This document shows positions 43,078 to 53,103 of a stretch of DNA of 64,000 nt, piece after piece. The notes below the pieces were generated by a model. That model worked only from the letters and a program-made list of their open reading frames with translations. It was not told the origin of the DNA and did no database searches. The DNA is taken from contig BCGN01000008.1 of assembly GCA_001599295.1 (NCBI GenBank), forward strand, positions 1,236,221 through 1,300,220, read 5' to 3'. Origin of the DNA: Sporopachydermia quercuum. Lineage: Eukaryota; Ascomycota; Sporopachydermiomycetes; Sporopachydermiales; Sporopachydermiaceae. Each line of letters starts with the position of its first letter. The stretch's first letter is position 1. Made by a program: the position numbers and the translations under genes.

Positions 43078-44502
43078 CTATTCCTTCCTTAAATTAAACT
43101 TCTTTCCTTGATAGTTTCTCAATTGTTCGCCTTTTAGTATCAAAACACCAGAAGCCAATCCTCCTATTATCAACGCAACAGCAGAAATACAACAAGTCCA
43201 TCCAATTCCTATATTTTCAATTTGTATCAAAACTGTACCAGTAGCTATGGCAGCAGCTACGAATCTAATCATATAATTACCGGCAATAGCATCCCCTTTA
43301 ATTTCTGGCATAGAATCAACACAGTATGAATTGATACTAGGAAATGAGATAGTTTGAGCTAATCCTGTTATAAACATAGATATAACTGTCAAAGGAATTC
43401 CGCCTTTCTTATACCGCAATGTCCAACCATAAATTAACATACTGATAGGCATAATTATCCCATGAGCAGTAATTGTCGCTCTCAGTCTATCTTCAGGTAT
43501 TCTTCTACCTCTTATTTTAACATACTTATTGACAAAGTAGTCTGCTAGATGCCCGCCAATAAATGATCCTATTAAATATCCAATTCCAGGTGCTAGATAA
43601 AATAAACCTGCATAAATAGGATCCTCTAAATGGTATCTAGGATTGATAACATATCTTATAGGTGTGAGCAAAGCATACATATTATAGTGAATAGACACAC
43701 TGACTGTTCCAATTAACATCAAACTTGGGTATTTCAGCGATAGAATTACTTTGAAAGGATTCACAGGTACCCAAATGAAGCTTTTGCCAGTTTCTTGTTT
43801 TAGCTGTTCATGTTTCAGATGCATCCCAGTTTCTGGTAGATAGAAATATACTAATAGAAAATTAATGAACCCCAGTCCTGCTAATATCCAAAATATTACT
43901 CTCCAAGTTGTGAAGTTAACAATGATGCCACCAAAACAAGGACCAAAAGCGGGACCAAGCTGCGAACCAGAGAGAATCCAGCCCATTGCTCTACCTCTTT
44001 CATTAGGAGGATATATGTCACCAACTATGGAAGCACCAGTTGAGAAAAACGCAGTGCCAAAAAATGCTGATAAAGATCTGAAGATGTAAAACATCGCTAG
44101 GTTTTCAGAGAAACCAACAATTAGGGTGGTAACAGCAAATATGAGCAAACTTAATACGAATATAATTCTTCTACCATATATATCACCAAAAGGACCTAAC
44201 ACACAAGGTGATACCGCCATAATAATACAATAAACAGCATTGGAAACATTGATAATAGTTCCAGTAGTGTTGAATCTGATCGCTATTTCTTGGACAGCAG
44301 GTAAGAAAGCTAGTGAGCTCAAGGGTGATAATAAACACGATATTGACACAAGAAAGACGAAGAAAGACTTTCTACTAGAGCTAAACCTAGTATAATGAGA
44401 ATCTAAGGATGCCTGATCAACTTGCTCTTCCTCCTTTTCTTCATCAGCTCTTGCAAATTCCTCATCTTTCAGTTCTTTGGTGTTAGAGAGAGGGGTTTTC
44501 AT
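43078..44502 (-). CDS. MFS drug:H+ antiporter, DHA1 family (Qdr/Aqr1-like)
   Basis: 474 residues with twelve hydrophobic segments recognisable by eye. A charged cytosolic N-terminus (about 1-45) precedes TM1. The MFS signature between TM2 and TM3 is GPFGDIYGRRIIFVLSL. The antiporter motif C of 12-TM drug exporters is in TM5 (SGSQLGPAFGPCFGG). WRVIFWILAGLGFINFLLVY and LPETG follow before the central loop. DHA1 proteins export drugs, weak acids, polyamines or amino acids in exchange for protons, mostly at the plasma membrane. The ERGRAMGW and LPETG context is typical of the Qdr/Aqr1/Tpo group; the substrate cannot be predicted. Confidence 0.9.
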   Translation of the reverse strand: MKTPLSNTKELKDEEFARADEEKEEEQVDQASLDSHYTRFSSSRKSFFVFLVSISCLLSPLSSLAFLPAVQEIAIRFNTTGTIINVSNAVYCIIMAVSPCVLGPFGDIYGRRIIFVLSLLIFAVTTLIVGFSENLAMFYIFRSLSAFFGTAFFSTGASIVGDIYPPNERGRAMGWILSGSQLGPAFGPCFGGIIVNFTTWRVIFWILAGLGFINFLLVYFYLPETGMHLKHEQLKQETGKSFIWVPVNPFKVILSLKYPSLMLIGTVSVSIHYNMYALLTPIRYVINPRYHLEDPIYAGLFYLAPGIGYLIGSFIGGHLADYFVNKYVKIRGRRIPEDRLRATITAHGIIMPISMLIYGWTLRYKKGGIPLTVISMFITGLAQTISFPSINSYCVDSMPEIKGDAIAGNYMIRFVAAAIATGTVLIQIENIGIGWTCCISAVALIIGGLASGVLILKGEQLRNYQGKKFNLRKE

Positions 44503-45594
44503 TGTGAAATGGTGTGTGCTGAAGTTCTCATGGACTATTAGTGAACATTCATGAGGGTACGCATTTTATTATTGTAAAATATTGGCAACTATAAATGAAA
44601 ATTCTGCATGATTAGTCTCTATAGAAAATAAGCTGTAAGCTCTTGAATNGTTAGTGAGTATCAGCCTATTGTTAAGTTGCGGTTTAATCCTTATCAAACG
44701 GAGTAAGCAAGTGTTAACTAGCACTGGCAGCTATCAATTAGATGTCAGATACTTATATACAAAATGCTAATGATTTGTAATATTGGTACTGTTTTAAAGA
44801 TATTTTTAAACGGCCATTCCCTACTAAATGAACCAAACCAAAAGATCATGAAAGAAGAACCGTTACATTATATTATAGTGNAGATCAATTAGTCATGTAA
44901 GGTTTAATGTTGCAATTATAAGGTTTATTAGTCAACTTTAAATGTGACATCTTCATTCATAATTGTACAACAACGATGAGGTTCCTGATTCTTATAACAA
45001 ATAGTATTATTTGTATTTTTAAAGATATTGTAAAAACACAGAAAATAAAAATAAAAATAAAAAAACATTTTTTGAACAAAAACCGAATAAAAATGAGTGA
45101 AATTGGTTCGGTTAGATGGCCCAGAATTTTGTTAACGTTATCGCTCCTGAACAAAAGTATTAAGGTTAAGGTGAAGAGAGCATCTGTAACCTTATTATAT
45201 ATAAACTCGAAACTTTAGCTTTACCAGTTTCATCCCAATCAAGTAATTGATAGATGGAAAACTGAATAAAGACGATGAGAAAGAAAAAAACAAGTTACTA
45301 CTGATAAGACTTGCTATATGAAGAAAGATTTTCATACTTTCGTTACAATTTTAAGACTGAGTGATCATTCTATTTAATAAGGTAAACAAAATCATATTAG
45401 AAGTAGTACAATAATATTACAAACTGAAGTCAATTAGAATCTATTAAGGATTCTGGTAAATACCTGAAAACATTTAGAGCATTGTAATTATCAATTAAAA
45501 AAATCCTAATCCTGAATTCAGCCATTGGAGCGTATTCAGTTCAAAATCTCTTACATTTACTTATGTTATACTATTTAAATACTACTCATGTACT
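44503..45594. other. Intergenic, no supported gene
   Basis: An 80-codon Lys-rich frame at 44976-45218 comes from A-rich DNA and is judged chance. N bases near 44649 and 44881. Confidence 0.45.
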
Positions 45595-46650
45595 TCAGTT
45601 GCTATCAATAACACTTTTGTTTACAGCAGTTGGGGGTNTACGAGTTCCATAGAAGTACTCCATCAAATTATCAACACACTTTCTCTCGAAGTTTTTCCAT
45701 GAAGCTTGACTGACAGCACCCAAATGTGGTGTCAATGTAATCATCCAGTTGTCTAACAACTTTTGACTTATTCTCGGTTCAAACTCATGAACGTCAAATC
45801 CTGCTCCGACAAGCTGCCCCCGCTCAATGGCATCAATGACGGCTTCTTCTTCGACTATTGGACCTCGTGCAATGTTGACCAATCTCACCTTATTTTTCAT
45901 ATATTTGAAGGATTCAAAACAGATCAAATGCCTGGTTTGTGGTGTCAATGGACATAATATAAGAATGCAATCAGCTTTAGAGAAAAACTCTTTCAAATCG
46001 TTATAATAGGTGGCCCCACCAATCTCGTTCTCAATCTCTTCCTTTCTGGTTCGATTGTGATATATTACATCCATACCTATTGACTTACAAGTGATTGCAA
46101 CTAGTTTGCCGATATCTCCTAAACCTATGATCCCTAGAGTATGATTATTAGGATCATCGGATATTTGGGCAAGCTTTTGATGATCGTAATAACGGCCAAA
46201 TCTCACACAATACTCAGCATAAGTTGAATAACGAAATGTGTTGATTATTAGCAATGAAGCAATATCAGCTGTAGCTCTCGAACAGGAATCAGGCGAATTG
46301 CAGAAAACTATCCCTCGAGATGTTAAATAATCAATATCAACTATGTCATAACCGTGGCCAGACTGAACGATGATCTTGCAACTTTCTGGTAGTAGTCTAA
46401 CCACTTCATCACGGAATATATAATGATGGACATAAGGACTTGATTTCAACCATGCAGAACGACAGACACCATCAATATTACCAATCTTACCATGACCCGG
46501 TTTTCTTAACTCTTGCATATACTCATCGACAGACTCAAAATCGTAGTTTATGATATCGAAATGCTCATTCAGTGTTTTCCAAGCTTCCTCATCATGAACA
46601 GGTTTATCCCAAGGAATGTACATAATCCTGGGTTTTCTAGATTGATTCAT
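45595..46650 (-). CDS. D-isomer-specific 2-hydroxyacid dehydrogenase (NAD(P)H-dependent)
   Basis: 351 residues. The catalytic domain is split around a Rossmann domain. Visible motifs: QSGHGYDIVDIDYLTSRGI, NSPDSCSRATADIASLLI, the cofactor motif GIIGLGDIGK, and the catalytic triad Arg (VNIARGPIVEEE), Glu (DVHEFEP) and His (TLTPHLGAVS). After the first strand-helix of the dinucleotide fold there is HNRTRKEEIE, whose Arg residues may favour NADPH. The family covers glyoxylate/hydroxypyruvate reductases and related yeast enzymes such as Gor1. The substrate is not resolved. One N (about 45638) is near the C-terminus. Confidence 0.92.
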   Translation of the reverse strand: MNQSRKPRIMYIPWDKPVHDEEAWKTLNEHFDIINYDFESVDEYMQELRKPGHGKIGNIDGVCRSAWLKSSPYVHHYIFRDEVVRLLPESCKIIVQSGHGYDIVDIDYLTSRGIVFCNSPDSCSRATADIASLLIINTFRYSTYAEYCVRFGRYYDHQKLAQISDDPNNHTLGIIGLGDIGKLVAITCKSIGMDVIYHNRTRKEEIENEIGGATYYNDLKEFFSKADCILILCPLTPQTRHLICFESFKYMKNKVRLVNIARGPIVEEEAVIDAIERGQLVGAGFDVHEFEPRISQKLLDNWMITLTPHLGAVSQASWKNFERKCVDNLMEYFYGTRXPPTAVNKSVIDSN

Positions 46651-47419
46651 TTTCTTTAGCTCTATTCCTTATTTTCTTGTTTTATAATTGATTGATGGAT
46701 ATATAAATGGAAAATAAAAGACTTTGAGCAGTGACTGGAGTGCGAAATGTNGGGGGAACCTTTGTTATTAGTTAACTTCTATGTTCCTGGTAGTAGCGTT
46801 TAACAGTTGAAAGAATTATCATAGACAACCAAATATAGAAGATAAGTTGAATCATTCTAATAACTCTAGCCGAATATCAGAATCGGTTACATCATGCATT
46901 CTTCATATATAGTAGTTCAGTCCTTCGAATCATAATAAAAACGGAATAACTGTCGAAGGCAGAAAAAACAAGATATCGACAGAAGTTAGAAGCGGTTGGA
47001 CTATTTGGGTTCAATCTCAAAGTCAATGTGATAATCCTCACAAAAAGATCAATTGATCTAATTGAGACTGAATGTGCGTTATTAACTAGTGAACCATTTA
47101 CCAATGCTATTTCTTATTTTCTTATTATTAATTATTCAATTGAGAATGTCGGAAATTATAATCACGAAAAATTTATTATACTGAGAAGCTTTCGAAACAG
47201 TTCCCAACAAACTCCTACTAGGTCGACAATTATTACTAACGATTTAAGCGTTTTCAATGCATAAATGTTAACTTAAAATCAACTACTTTCCATTTTTGTA
47301 CATGACAAGATAATAATGTTCTAAAAGAATTCGGAAGATCGATTATTTTCAATGTTCAATGAGGTGAACAAACTGATGAAAAATGAATATACTGACTATN
47401 TATAATTGGTTACTATTAC
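46651..47419. other. Intergenic, no supported gene
   Basis: Upstream of the dehydrogenase and downstream of the acetyltransferase. Short frames (46892-47104 minus, 47028-47264 plus) are not recognisable. Confidence 0.45.
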
Positions 47420-48958
47420 CTAGTTTGCCATGCTTTTTATTATATCTTCTATTATTTGTAATACTAGTATTTTCATTTCTATCTTATGGTCACTCAATGG
47501 ATTATTACAATCGCATCCCAAAACTATCCTTAATCCACCATTATCACCATCGATTCCAATTGTATTGAGACCCATAAGCCCTCCTAAATATCCCGCACAT
47601 TGAGAGAACCAAATGTCCTTCAAATTATACCCCTCACCACTATTGTTGTTGTTATCCGATTCTAGTTTAACGGAGCCAACGTTAGATACTTCTAGAGTTT
47701 GAGATGCAAATCCTTTCTTTTTGATTGATGCAACATAATCTTCAGCATTAACTAAGGACAATAAACCTAACAAAGATTGTGGATCTTTATTATCAATTCT
47801 TTTCCATAGATCATAATGAATACTTTTAACATATTTCCAGTCGTAGTTCATTCCCGTTTCAAATATTGGTAATCTTGGTAGTGTCAATTCAACCGAAGAG
47901 GCAAACGTGCCATATTCAATTTTCATATCATTATATTCACTTTTGATGAACTTTCGCAAATTAACAGGAATATTGACCTTGTAATTACCAGATATATCAT
48001 GTAGATCATCTTTATATCTTTCTAGTAATGTTGTCTCCGCTAATAAACCAATATATGCCAGTAAGGAAGTTAAGCGGAAGTCATGAGCTCTGCAAAGTGC
48101 TTTCATCTTCTGGCTTGCAATGTTACCGATCCTAATACATGACACACTTGTTTGCAAAGAAGGCCTAATATTTGAATGGTGGAAAATATCAATACAGTTG
48201 TCATCAAATGCATAACCGGCTTCCTCATAATATGTTTTCGGTAATAACCATTTGAAGGCTTTATATAAATATTTGCCAATACACCTAGTGAACGAGAATT
48301 GATCAATGATCGTTCTGAATAACATTTTCAAATTAATCTTGAGAGAGACTAGACTTTCTATCGGCAGATTGAATTGTTGTTGCCTTTCTGAAACATGTTC
48401 GTTCTTTAAAGATATTTCATGTTTTTCACTACTACTTTCATTCATCTTCTTCCTCAGCTCCTTTTGAAAATTAATAATAGCAGTGCCATCACATATTAAA
48501 TGGTCAACAACAAAGAATACCAATCTATTATCAAGTATCACAACCTTCCATAGAGGACGTTCTGTCCCTAAGGAGAAAAAATCATTATGAAGCTTTTCCA
48601 GCATTATTTCAAGCATCGCATTGTCATTCTGATCGTTTGCAAGTTGTTTGATTTCTGGTACATCTTTTGCTGATATAAATTGTAGCACATTTTTGACATC
48701 CAAATTTTGGATTAAGGTAAAAGTAGGTGGAGAGCTCAGTGTTACATTCGACTGAAGCAATAGCGATTCTGATACCAAATCAGTAACAGCTGTTCGTACA
48801 TCGTTAGGATCAATAGGTGCAGAATAGATTCCGCAGCTGATAATGTTAGTATAAACTCTTTGTGTATTACGCTGATAATAGTATTGTTCCAAAATACCAA
48901 GCANCCTTTTATTTCTTGAAAGAGAAGTCGTTGGATAGTCAATACGATTCTGGCTCAT
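47420..48958 (-). CDS. Alcohol O-acetyltransferase family protein (Atf1/Atf2/Sli1-like)
   Basis: 512 residues from the ATG at 48958; the frame extends to a TTG at 48997 that is not a likely start. The acyltransferase active-site motif H-x3-D-G is in FFVVDHLICDGTAIINF, preceded by GTERPLWKVVILDNR. The C-terminal part has LEVSNVGSV and WFSQCAGYLGGLMGLNTI, as in Atf-family proteins. These enzymes move acetyl groups from acetyl-CoA to alcohols (fruity esters) or, for Sli1, to the amino group of sphingoid inhibitors. No clear transmembrane segment, but Atf proteins use amphipathic terminal helices to sit on lipid droplets and ER. One N (about 48904) lies close to the N-terminus. Substrate unknown. 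Confidence 0.87.
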   Translation of the reverse strand: MSQNRIDYPTTSLSRNKRXLGILEQYYYQRNTQRVYTNIISCGIYSAPIDPNDVRTAVTDLVSESLLLQSNVTLSSPPTFTLIQNLDVKNVLQFISAKDVPEIKQLANDQNDNAMLEIMLEKLHNDFFSLGTERPLWKVVILDNRLVFFVVDHLICDGTAIINFQKELRKKMNESSSEKHEISLKNEHVSERQQQFNLPIESLVSLKINLKMLFRTIIDQFSFTRCIGKYLYKAFKWLLPKTYYEEAGYAFDDNCIDIFHHSNIRPSLQTSVSCIRIGNIASQKMKALCRAHDFRLTSLLAYIGLLAETTLLERYKDDLHDISGNYKVNIPVNLRKFIKSEYNDMKIEYGTFASSVELTLPRLPIFETGMNYDWKYVKSIHYDLWKRIDNKDPQSLLGLLSLVNAEDYVASIKKKGFASQTLEVSNVGSVKLESDNNNNSGEGYNLKDIWFSQCAGYLGGLMGLNTIGIDGDNGGLRIVLGCDCNNPLSDHKIEMKILVLQIIEDIIKSMAN

Positions 48959-51049
48959 AGTAATTGTTTTGAGCGTAATTGATATCCTTTTGAACAATTA
49001 TAATTCACTGATTACTCCTNACCAATATTTCCAAGTGTTTCTATAGTCTGACTCAAGAAAGCTTTAAAGTCACANCGATATAAAACTGAATTGCCAAATA
49101 CCAGTAGCTTATGTAATCAATATCTTGGCTCCCTCTAGGGATTATCATTTCATAGTAAACATGTATCATATATAAATAAAGAGAAAGTAAGGAAATTTTG
49201 AGAGCTTCGGAAGATTTGCTCTGAGCCACCGAACTCTTTTAAGATTAAGATAGAACATTAAATATACCCCGCTACCTCCTAAACATTACATGTACGATAA
49301 GGTTTTAAACAATTATTCTCCTAATCAAATTTGACATGATAGAAAGAATTTTGCTGGTATTCATCTCGATTTGAGTGCATCTTTAGTCTGGCTGAATTTC
49401 GTTTCATTGTTCAAAAAACAACTGTTGTAAGAATCATGCAACAGTTTCTCTGCAGTTAGTGGTTCATACTTTTCTCATTGAATCTCATGTCTAATGATGT
49501 TCTTATTAAGAGAGCATTAAACAAACATCGCTGGTACGTTAACGTACTATATGTACTATGTGGGGAATGATCTAAACTTTAACAGTAGCGAGAAATTTGC
49601 GATCTGGCCAGAATCAATTGATTCTTTACTTCCTTCTGCAATTTTTTCTTATTTCTTGAATGATAGCGTTGTGAAAGTATCCTGCCAGCCAACATGCAAG
49701 ATTTCAGTGAAAATTTTGCGTTGTTCAGCATTTTGGTAACTCTCAATAGAAATTGTATAAGCTAGAATTACACTGATACTGGTACTAATGCAATGCAGGC
49801 TTTTCTTTTTAGTTGATTGAATAGGCTGAATTAAACGTACGACGAATAATTGTTTGATTGAGCTATATTTTCAAAGGTGAAAAATATTGAGTTCTATCGA
49901 ACAAGCTGGCTAAGGTATTCTTATTCCTGTATTCAGTATCATTCTTTATCTCTTTCATGCCTTGACTTGTAGTACATGATTAAAACCAGTTGGCTCAAGC
50001 ATATAGTTTTGAGTCATTACAGTTTGGGTCCAGTAAATCTTATTAGTACTTGAAATTGGGCCATATATAATAATACCAATAGTCCATTTCAACGAAGCAG
50101 CCTTATTACCTGATTTGATTCTGATTAATCTAATAAATGACAACAGTAGGTTTGCTAGTGAATCCATAAAAGAATGAGTAAATCAGTTGTTTAGTATCGT
50201 ACTTTTCCTCTTCTTTCACCACTTTCTGTTTTTCCAGAATCACCAGCCTCGTCCAAANATAATGATCCATCCACCCTGTAGATTATGATCGAGTAGTCTT
50301 CGGTTGCTTGACAACTCGAGACACTATGATTAGAGCTTGTTAATGATTGTTATTAAAGTTTACTTACACTTCTTTTATTCAGAGACTAAAAGCTTAACGT
50401 CGAACAAAGAAGGGCCTAGCTTCTGGGTATGGTTCGTTGCCATCGAATAGCAAATTGATTTCGAAAATTACTGTCAGTTAAGACAGAATACTTTACGTGT
50501 TGGTTGATGTCTCAAGTGGATGTTTATTAGTGATATGATTGACCCTTGCAAAGTAATGGAGCGTGCTCGCTGGCTCTTCATTATTACGCTCTATTATTGA
50601 ACTCAAGGTTTCTTCGACTTTTATTATTTTGAACTATAAACACAACCAGCACTATCTTCTTTCTTTTGGATTAACTTAAATCTAAAAGAGCTAGAACACT
50701 ATCTGAACTGGAAGTGTTAATACCTATTTAGGTCAAATGCCAGCTCAAAGATTTACTAAATATTAGTTTGGCCATATATATTGGGAAGTTGAAACTTTAT
50801 TTCATGTGTCAAACAAACTTAAAATCTGAAACTCTTTGGATGTTGTGTTTTCTAGTGCATTATTGTTGTGATGTCTTTGAACAAATTCTTAATAAAAGGT
50901 TCTTAATTCTCCTCATAAGGAATTCTTTTTATTCTTCTCCCCTCTCTCTTTAAAGAGGTATTGCTCTGGCGAAAAACTGGAAATTTTTGCCAATATCAAG
51001 CTAGATCAAAAGACAAATAACCTGGCTGACACTCTGATTCTATCGAATA
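48959..51049. other. Intergenic, 2.1 kb, no supported gene
   Basis: Divergent upstream region of the acetyltransferase and the GH17 gene. Small frames (49551-49739, 49955-50167, 50768-50953) show no protein features. N bases near 49020, 49075 and 50258. Confidence 0.45.
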
Positions 51050-52276
51050 ATGTTGATCAGACTTCATACCATACTAACCGTCGTGTTAGTATGTATTACC
51101 ACGGTATTTTCAGCTCAAGTAACAGTAGACGTTACTGTTGTTAATACTAGAACTATTTGGCAAACATATACTGAGTGGGTGACACGTACTCGTTGGCATA
51201 CTGTTCAATCTACAATATTTCTTCCATATAGACCTACTTCAACGTCTACACGAGCCACACCAACTACTACTTCTACACGAGCCACACCAACTACTACTTC
51301 TACACGAGCCACACCAACTACTACTTCTACAAGAACCACACCAACTACAACGTCTACACGAACCACACCAACTACTACTTCTACACGAACCACATCCACC
51401 ACTACATCGACAAGCTCATCTACTACTAATCCTTACCCTGCATATCCAACTTCTGATGTTGGTACAATCAGTAAAAGGCCGGAATATATTGTATATTCCC
51501 CGTACAATCCCGATTTCACCTGTAAAGACTATGACACCGTTTATAGTGATTTAATTTTGATTAAATCTAGAGGAATTTACAAAATACGTATGTATGGTAC
51601 CGATTGTAATTCAATCCATACTGTGCAACCAGCTGCAGAAATTCTTGGGATCAAGATCATGCAAGGTTTTTGGATTTCTCCTGATGGGGTGGATTCCATT
51701 GACTCTGGTGTTCAGGAATTAATCAATTATGTGAAGCAGGAATCCACTGCCAAATGGTCATTATATCCATTGATTCTTGTGGGAAATGAAGCCGTTTACG
51801 CAGGATATGCTACAGCAGATCAAATGGTTTCTAAGATAAAATCTGTTAAGGCATTGTTACGTGCAGCTGGATATACTGGTCCTGTTACCACGGCTGAACC
51901 ACCAAATATTTATCAAGAAAACCCCAAACTTTGCTTAAACTCAGGTATGGATGTCGTTGGTTTGAATTCTCATCCTTACTTTGATCCTTATAGTACACCA
52001 TCACAAGCTGGTCAATTTACATTATCTCAAATTGCAGCTGGTAAAGCGGCTTGCAATAATATGGACATTGTAATTGTTGAGACTGGATATCCAACAAGAG
52101 GCAAGGCCAATGGAAATCAAGTTCCAAGTCCTCAGAACCAGAAAATCGTCATCCAAGGTATTCTAGATACCGCTGGTACTAATCTTGTTATTTTAACGAC
52201 ATTTGATGATTACTGGAAAGATCCTGGTCCATATGGCATTGAACAATCATTTGGTGCTATTCAACTATGGTCATAG
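51050..52276 (+). CDS. Secreted GH17 beta-1,3-glucanase-like cell-wall protein with Thr/Ser-rich repeats
   Basis: 408 residues. A signal peptide is clear (residues 1-21, LHTILTVVLVCITTVFSA). A short domain with TRTIWQTYTEWVTRTRW follows, then six 9-residue repeats of the TSTRATPTT type (residues about 65-118), likely O-mannosylated. The C-terminal about 270 residues form a GH17 barrel: the general acid/base Glu is in LVGNEAVYAG and the nucleophile Glu in IVETGYPTRG, with NSHPYFDPY between them and a C-terminal F-D-Y-W segment. No GPI-anchor signal: the protein ends after AIQLWS. The Bgl2/Scw4/Scw10/Scw11 group remodels beta-1,3-glucan in the wall. Scw-type proteins with a Ser/Thr-rich spacer are the closest architecture. 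Confidence 0.9.
   Translation: MLIRLHTILTVVLVCITTVFSAQVTVDVTVVNTRTIWQTYTEWVTRTRWHTVQSTIFLPYRPTSTSTRATPTTTSTRATPTTTSTRATPTTTSTRTTPTTTSTRTTPTTTSTRTTSTTTSTSSSTTNPYPAYPTSDVGTISKRPEYIVYSPYNPDFTCKDYDTVYSDLILIKSRGIYKIRMYGTDCNSIHTVQPAAEILGIKIMQGFWISPDGVDSIDSGVQELINYVKQESTAKWSLYPLILVGNEAVYAGYATADQMVSKIKSVKALLRAAGYTGPVTTAEPPNIYQENPKLCLNSGMDVVGLNSHPYFDPYSTPSQAGQFTLSQIAAGKAACNNMDIVIVETGYPTRGKANGNQVPSPQNQKIVIQGILDTAGTNLVILTTFDDYWKDPGPYGIEQSFGAIQLWS
51242..51403 (+). repeat. 27-bp coding minisatellite, six copies
   Basis: Six in-frame 27-bp units encoding TSTR(A/T)T(P/S)TT. The first three copies encode Ala at position 5 and the last three Thr; the last has Ser in place of Pro. The array continues as a partial TSTSSSTT copy. 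Homogeneous neighbouring units suggest recent expansion. Confidence 0.9.
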
Positions 52277-53103
52277 TATTGAATGGTGCTATATGCAACA
52301 ATGCCATTATTTTGGTAATGTGATATTGCCGAAACCTTGCTTTTAAGGTTGATTTACACTTATTCCCTAAAACTAATCAAAATGTAGTTATCAGAAATGC
52401 ACCAGATACCCGGGAATTCCATAACTTGCAGAAATCAGAGCTGCTGTGGACTACTAATGGTTATTGAAGTTATTGAATCTAGTTAAAACCTTTAATTGTA
52501 CCTTTCATTGGACACTAGAGTCAGTTGTATAATAGACAATAGACTAATACTTCTTATATAGATAAAGAAAGTTTTATTGTTTTCTCAGAATCGTTAATTT
52601 CCAGTAACTAACTATACTACGACTGAATAGTCTTTGATAAGAAGTTTTACTCCATTAAGAGTAACAGTAGCATATGCACATCTTAATTCTGCTAAATACA
52701 AATAACAATTAACGAGCATAACTTCAATTTTTTATTGATACTGCATAGGAAAAGATATATGATTCTTCTACTAAGCCCAGAAGAGACCTCAAGACTTTTT
52801 AGAGTGTATTGGAACATTGACATTTGAATTATTAAATAATATTTTTCATGCATCCTGTTTTCTGCTTATACAATTCTTCCGATTAAAAAGAACTATACTA
52901 ATACATTAAGGGTTCGAAAAATTCTCTGAGCTACCTAATAAGGCGGAGGATGTCCCATTTATTTGATATCTCTGTAAACTATTACTCACTATGAATCTTA
53001 TCCGTTTTATTTCACCATTTTATGGGCTTAAATTAAATTTTATTGAATACTCCTTAAATATGTATCTACAAAAGAAATTCCCGGATTGAACATCAATCTA
53101 TAC
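52277..53103. other. Convergent intergenic region
   Basis: 3' flanks of the GH17 gene and the Dal5-family permease. Nothing else recognised. Confidence 0.45.

Noticed and set aside
51242-51403. CRISPR-like array
   Set aside because: The repeats are contiguous without spacers and lie in frame inside a secreted protein gene.
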